The notes under the pieces: generated by a model
Database searches by the model: none
What the model was told of the DNA's origin: nothing
What the model saw: the letters and a program-made list of their open reading frames with translations, nothing else
Part shown: positions 1 through 5,020 of the stretch, piece after piece
Layout: each line of letters begins with the position of its first letter
How positions within the stretch are numbered: position 1 is the first letter of the stretch
Made by a program: the position numbers and the translations under genes
Assembly (NCBI GenBank): GCA_030039615.1
Contig: JASHVF010000229.1
Location: forward strand, 1 to 6,180
Direction: 5' to 3'
Source of the DNA: Gammaproteobacteria bacterium
Lineage (GTDB): Bacteria; Pseudomonadota; Gammaproteobacteria; Steroidobacterales; Steroidobacteraceae
Length of the DNA stretch: 6,180 nucleotides

Positions 1-453
1 AAGCCCGTCAACATCAAGAAGGGCCAGTTCCTCTCTCCCTGGGAGATGCAGAACGTGGTCGACAAGGCGCGCTCGACCGGGAATGAGGCGATCCTGGTGT
101 GCGAGCGCGGCTTCTCCTTCGGCTACAACAACCTGGTCACCGACATGCGCTCGCTGTCGATCATGCGTGCCACCGGCTGCCCGGTGGTGTTCGACGCCAC
201 CCACTCGGTGCAGCTGCCGGGCGGGCAGGGCAGCTCCTCCGGCGGGCAGCGCGAGTTCATCCCGGTGCTGGCGCGGGCTGCCGTCGCCGCCGGGGTTTCC
301 GGACTCTTCATGGAGACTCACCCGAGGCCCGAGGAGGCACTTTCCGACGGGCCGAACGCCTGGCCGCTCGGGCGCATGGAACCGCTCCTCCGTACCCTCA
401 CCGAGCTCGACCGGGCCGCCAAGGCGGCGCCGTTCGAGGAGTCACTGCTATGA
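1..453 (+). CDS. kdsA: 2-dehydro-3-deoxyphosphooctonate aldolase (KDO-8-phosphate synthase), C-terminal part
   Basis: KdsA condenses phosphoenolpyruvate with arabinose 5-phosphate to KDO 8-phosphate, the first committed step to the KDO sugar of the LPS inner core; it is cytosolic. The frame is open from base 1 and ends in TGA at 451-453, giving 150 codons; by comparison with E. coli KdsA (284 aa) about the first 135 residues lie outside the window. Family motifs seen: PVNIKKGQF at the edge, CERGFSFGYNNLV (window codons 34-46), FDATHSVQLPGG (64-75), SSGGQREF and METHPRPEEALSDGPN near codons 104-119. The DATHSVQLPGG and ALSDGPN forms resemble the metal-dependent class (Aquifex type) rather than E. 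coli, which has THALQCRDP and KCDGPS; the diagnostic N-terminal Cys is not in view. Its last codons overlap the eno start (ATGA), so the two genes are probably translationally coupled. Identification is firm; the metal class is inferred. Confidence 0.97.
   Translation, partial: KPVNIKKGQFLSPWEMQNVVDKARSTGNEAILVCERGFSFGYNNLVTDMRSLSIMRATGCPVVFDATHSVQLPGGQGSSSGGQREFIPVLARAAVAAGVSGLFMETHPRPEEALSDGPNAWPLGRMEPLLRTLTELDRAAKAAPFEESLL
436..441 (+). promoter_or_regulatory. Ribosome binding site of eno inside kdsA
   Basis: GAGGAG lies 8 bases before the ATG at 450, within the last codons of kdsA. It supports the ATG at 450 as the eno start rather than any of the longer in-frame readings that extend back into kdsA. 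Confidence 0.75.
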
Positions 454-1742
454 GCCGAATCAGCGACGTCCGCGGCCGCGAGATCCTGGACTCCCGCGGC
501 AACCCCACGGTCGAGGTCGACGTGCTGCTCGATTCCGGCGCGCTCGGTCGCGCCGCGGTGCCCTCGGGCGCTTCCACCGGCACACGCGAGGCCGTGGAGC
601 TGCGCGACGGCGACCCGAAACGCTATGGCGGCAAGGGGGTGCTGAAGGCGGTCGAGAATGTGAACACGGTGCTCAAGGCCGTCGTCGTCGGCCTGGACCC
701 GCGCGAGCAGGCCGCGGTCGACGCGCGGCTGATCGAGCTCGACGGCACCGACAACAAGGGGCGCCTGGGAGCCAATGCCATTCTCGGCGTGTCGCTGGCG
801 GCGGCGCGCGCCGCGGCGAGCGATGCCCGGCTGCCGCTCTACCGGCACCTCGCACAGCTCTCCGGCGGCAAGCACGAGCCGGTCATGCCGGTGCCGCAGA
901 TGAACATCGTCAACGGCGGCGCGCACGCCGACAACAGCCTCGACATCCAGGAGTTCATGATCCTGCCGGTCGGCGCGCCGAGCTTCCGCGAGGCGCTGCG
1001 CTACGGCGCGGAGGTGTTCCACACGCTGAAGAAGCTGCTCGCCGGGCGCGGACTTGCGACCGCGGTGGGCGACGAGGGTGGCTACGCGCCGGACCTCGAG
1101 TCGAACGAGGCGGCGCTCAAGCTCATTCTCGAGGCAATCGAGCAGGCCGGCTACCGGCCCGGCCGTGACATCTATCTCGGGCTCGACGTGGCGAGCTCGG
1201 AGTTCTTCCGCGACGGCCGCTACCACCTCGAGTCGGAGCAGCGCGCCTTCAGCGCCGCGGAGTTCACCGGCTATCTGGCGGACCTGGCCGCCAGGTATCC
1301 GATCGTCACCATCGAGGACGGCATGAGCGAGGCCGACTGGGATGGCTGGGCCGAGCTCACGCGGGTGCTGGGCCAGAAGTTGCAGCTGGTGGGCGACGAC
1401 GTGTTCGTCACCAACACCAGGATCCTGCGCGGCGCGATCGAGAAGCGCATCGCCAACGCGATCCTCATCAAGCCCAACCAGATCGGCACGCTCACCGAGA
1501 CGCTCGCCTGCATCGACATGGCGCATGCGGCGCGCTACGCCGCCGTGATCTCGCACCGCTCGGGCGAGACCGAGGACACGACGATCGCCGACATCGCGGT
1601 GGCGACACCCGCCACGCAGATCAAGACCGGCTCGCTGTCGCGCTCCGACCGCATCGCCAAGTACAACCAGCTGCTGCGCATCGAGGCCGAGCTCGGCCAG
1701 GTGCGCTTCGCGGGCCGGGACGCTTTCCCCGCGCGGCTCTGA
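450..1742 (+). CDS. eno: Enolase (phosphopyruvate hydratase)
   Basis: Enolase interconverts 2-phosphoglycerate and phosphoenolpyruvate in glycolysis and gluconeogenesis and, in many proteobacteria, is also part of the RNA degradosome. The product is 430 aa, the normal family length. Motifs in order: GREILDSRGNPTVE (residues 9-22), the mobile loop PSGASTG (38-44, Ser42), GGAHADN with His159, GDEGGYAP with the catalytic Glu209, metal ligands Asp246, Glu289 (TIED) and Asp316 (VGDD), catalytic Lys341 in IKPNQIG, SHRSGETED with His369, and IKTGS with Lys392. All expected active-site residues are present. The open frame continues upstream inside kdsA, but the ATG at 450 matches the family N-terminus and has a good Shine-Dalgarno. 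The 4-base overlap with kdsA implies co-transcription; enolase makes the phosphoenolpyruvate that KdsA uses. Confidence 0.99.
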   Translation: MSRISDVRGREILDSRGNPTVEVDVLLDSGALGRAAVPSGASTGTREAVELRDGDPKRYGGKGVLKAVENVNTVLKAVVVGLDPREQAAVDARLIELDGTDNKGRLGANAILGVSLAAARAAASDARLPLYRHLAQLSGGKHEPVMPVPQMNIVNGGAHADNSLDIQEFMILPVGAPSFREALRYGAEVFHTLKKLLAGRGLATAVGDEGGYAPDLESNEAALKLILEAIEQAGYRPGRDIYLGLDVASSEFFRDGRYHLESEQRAFSAAEFTGYLADLAARYPIVTIEDGMSEADWDGWAELTRVLGQKLQLVGDDVFVTNTRILRGAIEKRIANAILIKPNQIGTLTETLACIDMAHAARYAAVISHRSGETEDTTIADIAVATPATQIKTGSLSRSDRIAKYNQLLRIEAELGQVRFAGRDAFPARL

Positions 1743-1779
1743 TGCCGTTCGCGGGTCCGTCTGCTAGGCTGTGGCTCCC

Positions 1780-2097
1780 ATGAAGTGGCTCGCCGCCGCG
1801 CTCACCGTCGTCGTACTCCTGCTTCAATACCGGATCTGGGTCTCCGACAACGGCGTGCGGCAGGTGGATCGTCTGCGCCAGGCGGTCGCGGCGCAGCAGG
1901 CGGAGGACGCGCAGCTCGCCGACCGCAACCGGCAGCTCGCCGCCGAGGTACGTGATCTGAAGACCGGGATGGGGGCGCTCGAAGAGCGCGCGCGCAGCGA
2001 CCTCGGCATGATCGGCCGCAACGAGACCTTCTATCAGGTGGTGCCTGCCCGGCCGGCGCCGGCATCCGCTCCGCCCACCCGCACCGCGGCACGCTGA
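1780..2097 (+). CDS. ftsB: Cell division protein FtsB
   Basis: FtsB is a small bitopic inner-membrane protein that forms the FtsQ-FtsL-FtsB complex and helps activate septal peptidoglycan synthesis by FtsWI. The product is 105 aa (E. coli FtsB is 103). One N-terminal membrane segment (about residues 3-20, from WLAAALTVVVLLL to IW) is followed by a periplasmic coiled coil (about 25-65, with AAQQAEDAQLADRNRQLAAEV) and the conserved tail LEERARSDLGMIGRNETFYQVV (67-88), which corresponds to E. coli LEERARNELSM...ETFY. The C-terminal 17 residues are a Pro/Ala-rich tail of low conservation. ATG at 1780 is preferred; an in-frame GTG at 1771 would add only three residues. The Shine-Dalgarno is poor (AGG about 11 bases upstream). 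It sits 37 bases after eno, as in other gammaproteobacteria. Confidence 0.96.
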   Translation: MKWLAAALTVVVLLLQYRIWVSDNGVRQVDRLRQAVAAQQAEDAQLADRNRQLAAEVRDLKTGMGALEERARSDLGMIGRNETFYQVVPARPAPASAPPTRTAAR

Positions 2098-2128
2098 TGC
2101 CGGGAGCGCCGCAGGCGGCCCTCAGCTA

Positions 2129-2836
2129 ATGAAGTATTACCTCGTCATGCCGGCAGCGGGCTCGGGCAGGCGCTTCCAGGGCGACCAGCCCAAGCAGTAC
2201 GCGCCGCTCCTCGGCCGCATGGTCATCGAATGGGCGCTCGCCCCGTTCCTCGGCGACCCGCGCTGCGCCCACGGGGTGGTAGTGATCGCGGAGGCCGATT
2301 CGAGCTGGCACCGCGTCGCCGCGCGGCTCGCGAGCGAGCGGCTCTCCGCCACCACGGGCGGCGGTGAGCGCAGCGAATCCGTGCGCCGCGGGCTGACCGC
2401 GCTCAGCGCTCGCGCCGCGCCCGAGGACTGGGTGCTGGTGCACGATGCGGCGCGCCCCTGCCTCGAATCCGCGGACCTCGAGCAGCTGATCGCGCGCGTG
2501 ACGGCCCACGAGGGCTGCGGCGGGCTGCTGGCGGTGCGCGTCGCGGACACGCTCAAGCAGGCGCAAGCCGACGGGCAGCGGGAAGCGACGGTCGCGCGCA
2601 CCATCGATCGCTCGGAGCTGTGGCGGGCGCTGACACCGCAGATGTTTCGTTATGGGATGCTGTGCGCGGCGCTCGATGCGGCGCACGGCGCCGGGCGCCA
2701 CCCGGGCGACGAGGCGCAGGCGCTCGAATGGCGCGGCGCGAATCCGCTGCTGGTTGCGGGCGCGGCGACCAATCTCAAGCTCACCACCAGCGCCGACCTG
2801 AAGCTCGCCGAGGCGGTGCTGCGTGCGCGGAGGTAG
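2129..2836 (+). CDS. ispD: 2-C-methyl-D-erythritol 4-phosphate cytidylyltransferase
   Basis: IspD transfers CMP from CTP to methylerythritol 4-phosphate, giving CDP-methylerythritol, the third step of the non-mevalonate isoprenoid pathway; it is cytosolic. The product is 235 aa, the same length as the E. coli enzyme (236). Seen: the nucleotide-binding start PAAGSGRRFQGDQPKQY (residues 8-24) with Arg15 and Lys22 equivalent to E. coli Arg20 and Lys27; GGGERSESV (77-85); VLVHDAARPCL (102-112) with Asp106; RVADTLKQ (137-144); IDRSELWRALTPQ (159-171) with Arg161 equivalent to Arg157; GDEAQALEW (193-201); and NLKLTTSADLKLAE (215-228) with Lys217 equivalent to Lys213. All key residues are kept. It starts 31 bases after ftsB and ends 3 bases before ispF; the ftsB-ispD-ispF order is standard. 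Confidence 0.98.
   Translation: MKYYLVMPAAGSGRRFQGDQPKQYAPLLGRMVIEWALAPFLGDPRCAHGVVVIAEADSSWHRVAARLASERLSATTGGGERSESVRRGLTALSARAAPEDWVLVHDAARPCLESADLEQLIARVTAHEGCGGLLAVRVADTLKQAQADGQREATVARTIDRSELWRALTPQMFRYGMLCAALDAAHGAGRHPGDEAQALEWRGANPLLVAGAATNLKLTTSADLKLAEAVLRARR
2829..2833 (+). promoter_or_regulatory. Ribosome binding site of ispF inside the ispD 3' end
   Basis: GGAGG lies 6 bases before the GTG at 2840 and overlaps the last codons of ispD. It fixes the GTG as the ispF start and suggests translational coupling with ispD. Confidence 0.75.
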
Positions 2837-2839
2837 GCG

Positions 2840-3313
2840 GTGAGGATCGGTTCGGGATTCGATGTGCACGCCTTCGGCCCGGGCGAGTTCGTCATGCTCG
2901 GCGGGGTGCGCGTTGCGCACTCCCGCGGCGTGGTCGCACATTCGGATGGCGACGTGCTGCTGCACGCGCTGTGCGACGCGCTGCTGGGCGCCGCCGGTCT
3001 CGGTGACATCGGCCTGCACTTCCCCGACAGCGATGCGCGCTGGAAGGGCGCCGCGAGCCCGCACTTCGTCACCGCGGTGCTCGCGATGCTGCGCAGCCGC
3101 GGGTTTTCGGTGGTGAATGCCGACCTGACACTGCTCGCCGAGGCGCCGCGGCTCGCGCCGCATCGCGAGACGATCCGCGACGCGGTGGCGCGCCTGCTCG
3201 AAGTGCCCGTCGAGCGCGTCAACCTCAAGGCCACCACCACCGAGCGGCTGGGTTTCCTCGGGCGTTCCGAGGGGCTCGCCGCGCAGGCAGTGGTGCTGCT
3301 CGCCGAGGGCTGA
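2840..3313 (+). CDS. ispF: 2-C-methyl-D-erythritol 2,4-cyclodiphosphate synthase
   Basis: IspF cyclises CDP-methylerythritol 2-phosphate to methylerythritol 2,4-cyclodiphosphate with loss of CMP, step five of the MEP pathway. The family forms homotrimers with a zinc ion in each active site between subunits. The product is 157 aa, normal length. Zinc ligands Asp8 and His10 (GFDVHAF, 6-12) and His42 (in AHSDGDVLLHAL, 33-44) are present, as are GLGDIGLHFPDSD (53-65) with Asp56 and the FPDSD substrate loop, and KATTTERLGFLGRSEGLAAQAV (130-151) with the TTTE nucleotide-binding motif. The start is GTG, backed by a strong Shine-Dalgarno in ispD and by the family N-terminus (M-R-I-G-S-G-F-D). The gene is 3 bases after ispD and 2 bases before truD. 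Confidence 0.98.
   Translation: MRIGSGFDVHAFGPGEFVMLGGVRVAHSRGVVAHSDGDVLLHALCDALLGAAGLGDIGLHFPDSDARWKGAASPHFVTAVLAMLRSRGFSVVNADLTLLAEAPRLAPHRETIRDAVARLLEVPVERVNLKATTTERLGFLGRSEGLAAQAVVLLAEG
3305..3309 (+). promoter_or_regulatory. Ribosome binding site of truD inside the ispF 3' end
   Basis: GAGGG lies 6 bases before the GTG at 3316, in the last codons of ispF. It supports the GTG start of truD, for which no nearby ATG exists, and coupling with ispF. Confidence 0.6.
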
Positions 3314-3315
3314 GG

Positions 3316-4380
3316 GTGCCCGAGGCCGTGACCGCGGCGGCTCTCGCGGCCGCGCTTGCACCGGCGCGCGCCTACGGCGCGCCGGTTGCCGAGGCAGAAC
3401 TGCGCGCGCTGCCGGCCGATTTCCTGGTCGAGGAGGATCTCGGCTTCGCGCCCGCGGGCTCCGGCGCGCACCTGCTGCTCAAGGTGCGCAAGATCGACGC
3501 CAACACCGCCTGGGTGGCGCGGGCGCTTGCGCGGCTGGCAGGCTGCCGGCCGCAGGACGTCGGCTATGCGGGCCTCAAGGACCGCCGCGCCGTCGCCGTC
3601 CAGTGGTTCTCGGTGCCGCGCCCCCGCGCGGCACCTGACATGTCGGGGGCGCGCGGCGAGGGCTTCGAGGTACTGGAAGCCCGTGCGCACAACCGCAAGC
3701 TGCCGCGCGGCGCGCTCGCCGGCAACCGCTTCACAGTGCGGCTGCGCACCACGGCGGGCGCGGGTGCCGCGCTCGCTGCGCGCCTTGCGCCGCGGCTCGC
3801 ACTCATCGCCGCGCGCGGTGTGCCCAACTACTTCGGGCCGCAGCGCTTCGGGCGCGACGGCGCCAATCTCCTCCCCGCGGGGCCCGGGCGCGCCCGCCTG
3901 GCGCCCGCCGAGCGGGGCTTCAGGCTCTCCGCCGCGCGCAGCGTGGTCTTCAATGCGGTGCTCGGTGCGCGCGTCGCGGACGGCAGCTGGGAGCGGCTGC
4001 TCCCGGGTGACCTCGCCAACCTCGACGGCCGCGGCAGCACCTTCCCGGTGGAGTCTCCCGATGAGGCGCTCGCCGCCCGCTGCGCGCGCCTGGAGATTCA
4101 TCCGACCGGCCCCTTGTGGGGCGCCGGACAGCCGCCGGGCGGCGCGGACGTGCTGCGACTCGAGCTCGAGGTGGGCGCTCGATTCCTCGCGCAGTGCGAG
4201 CTGTGCGCTGCGGCCGGCATGGCGCAGGAGCGGCGCAGTCTGCGACTGCGCGTGGCGCAGCTCGACTGCGCGGTCGAGCCGGATGCCGCGCTGCTGCGCT
4301 TTTACCTGGCGCGCGGCAGTTTTGCGACGGCGGTGCTGCGCGAGCTCATAGACGTCGCGCCTGGCGCGGCGCAAGACTGA
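3316..4380 (+). CDS. truD: tRNA pseudouridine(13) synthase TruD
   Basis: TruD isomerises uridine 13 to pseudouridine in tRNA(Glu) and belongs to its own pseudouridine-synthase family. The product is 354 aa (E. coli 349). Seen: LPADFLVEEDLGFAPAGSG (residues 32-50), the family signature near the N-terminus; GYAGLKDRRAVAVQWFSV (83-100) with the catalytic Asp89 in the GLKDR motif; HNRKLPRGALAGNRF (125-139), which resembles the family pattern H-x-K-L-x-x-G-x-L-x-GN-x-F; and GVPNYFGPQRFGRDG (168-182), the hallmark of the inserted TRUD domain. The first 20 residues are Ala-rich and poorly conserved, so the exact start (GTG at 3316) is a little less certain, but no better start is seen. It follows ispF by 2 bases and is convergent with the Smr gene, with one base between the stop codons. 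Confidence 0.97.
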   Translation: MPEAVTAAALAAALAPARAYGAPVAEAELRALPADFLVEEDLGFAPAGSGAHLLLKVRKIDANTAWVARALARLAGCRPQDVGYAGLKDRRAVAVQWFSVPRPRAAPDMSGARGEGFEVLEARAHNRKLPRGALAGNRFTVRLRTTAGAGAALAARLAPRLALIAARGVPNYFGPQRFGRDGANLLPAGPGRARLAPAERGFRLSAARSVVFNAVLGARVADGSWERLLPGDLANLDGRGSTFPVESPDEALAARCARLEIHPTGPLWGAGQPPGGADVLRLELEVGARFLAQCELCAAAGMAQERRSLRLRVAQLDCAVEPDAALLRFYLARGSFATAVLRELIDVAPGAAQD

Positions 4381-4381
4381 G

Positions 4382-4939
4382 CTAAGGCGGCGACAGCAGC
4401 ACGTAGACCGCGCCGGTACCGCCGTCCGCCGGCCGCGCGGATACGTACGCAAGTACCGCGCCGGTGCGGCGCAGGACCGCGGAGACGGCGGACTTCAGCA
4501 CCGGCCCGCGGTGCCCCGAGCGCCGCCCTTTGCCGTGCACGATGCGCACGCAGCGCACCTGTGCGCAGAGCGCGTCGATGAGGAACTGCCGCAGCGCCTG
4601 CTTCGCCTCGGCGACGGTCATCCCGTGCAGATCGATCTCGCGCTCGAGGCGGTACTCGCCGCGTCGCAGCCGACGCACCACCGACGGCTGTACCCCGGCG
4701 CGCTGATAGACGAGCTCTTCGCCGCCGGCGAGCGCCGGATCGGGAGGCTCGGCCCCGAGGCTTTCCCGGAGCACCGCGGCGCGATCGGCGCGCGTGAAAC
4801 GGGCTCGCGGCCGGGGCTTCGGCGCGGGAGTGACGGGCGCGCCCCCGGTGAGCGGCTTGACACCCCGCATGGCATCGCGGAACAGGCGCGCCGCCTCGCC
4901 GGCCTCGTCAGGATCGTCGTCGCCGCCCGCCTGCACCAT
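4382..4939 (-). CDS. smrA: Smr-domain protein, SmrA-like (putative nuclease)
   Basis: The product is 185 aa. An acidic N-terminus leads into LFRDAMRGVKPL (residues 19-30), like the start of E. coli YdaL/SmrA (LFLDAMEDVQPL). A Pro/Arg-rich linker follows (about 35-52). YQRAGVQPSVVRRLRRGEY (78-96) is the stretch that precedes Smr domains in both SmrA and SmrB. The Smr domain spans about 100-185: DLHGMTVAEAKQAL (103-116), VRIVHGKGRRSG (131-142) and GGTGAVYVLL (173-182). The DLHG and HGKG motifs are those linked to nuclease activity in the family: SmrB cleaves mRNA at collided ribosomes, and SmrA is described as a nicking endonuclease. The C-terminal part looks closer to SmrA and DLHG closer to SmrB, so the symbol is tentative. 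Start: ATG with GGAGG 5 bases upstream. The frame stays open upstream through antisense surE, but that part is spurious. It is inverted between truD and surE, which are adjacent in E. coli. Confidence 0.9.
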   Translation of the reverse strand: MVQAGGDDDPDEAGEAARLFRDAMRGVKPLTGGAPVTPAPKPRPRARFTRADRAAVLRESLGAEPPDPALAGGEELVYQRAGVQPSVVRRLRRGEYRLEREIDLHGMTVAEAKQALRQFLIDALCAQVRCVRIVHGKGRRSGHRGPVLKSAVSAVLRRTGAVLAYVSARPADGGTGAVYVLLSPP

Positions 4940-4944
4940 GCTTT

Positions 4945-4949
4945 CCTCC
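4945..4949 (-). promoter_or_regulatory. Ribosome binding site of the Smr gene
   Basis: On the - strand GGAGG lies 5 bases before the ATG (4939-4937). It decides the start against the much longer open frame that continues upstream through the surE antisense strand. Confidence 0.8.
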
Positions 4950-4958
4950 GCCCGCAGT

Positions 4959-4979
4959 CGTGAAAAGTATATAGTCACG
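4959..4979. promoter_or_regulatory. AT-rich divergent promoter/operator candidate between smr and surE
   Basis: This is the only AT-rich spot in a spacer that otherwise matches the GC-rich surroundings. On the - strand TATACT (4971-4966) is a good -10 hexamer placed to start RNA about 20 bases before the smr ATG. On the + strand TATAGT (4970-4975) is a good -10 about 45 bases before the surE GTG. No convincing -35 box is seen for either. The core is flanked by a perfect 5-base inverted repeat, CGTGA (4959-4963) and TCACG (4975-4979), with 11 bases between, which could be an operator or chance. The promoter assignment is inferred from composition and position only. Confidence 0.35.
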
Positions 4980-5020
4980 CGCGCTGCCGAACGGCTCCCT
5001 GGGCTCCCGCCTTCCGTATA

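Noticed and set aside
99..449. N-terminal extension of enolase by 117 residues
   Set aside because: The frame is open by chance within kdsA. The extension does not resemble enolase, and the ATG at 450 has a Shine-Dalgarno and matches the family start.
318..1556. A 412-codon - strand frame opposite kdsA and eno
   Set aside because: Its composition is that of an antisense shadow, and it lies opposite enolase with all catalytic residues intact.
1743..1779. Promoter for ftsB (TAGGCT at about 1765) in the eno-ftsB gap
   Set aside because: The hexamer is a poor -10 match and no -35 is seen at the right distance; co-transcription with eno is simpler.
2102..2121. GC hairpin GCCGC-AG-GCGGC in the ftsB-ispD gap as a terminator
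   Set aside because: The stem is 4-5 bases with no T-run, such matches are common in DNA this GC-rich, and a terminator inside this operon is unlikely.
2126..4452. Long - strand open frames (411 and 600 codons) opposite ispD, ispF, truD and the start of the smr region
   Set aside because: They are Arg/Ala/His-rich, resemble no family and lie opposite well-supported genes; they are typical antisense frames of high-GC DNA.
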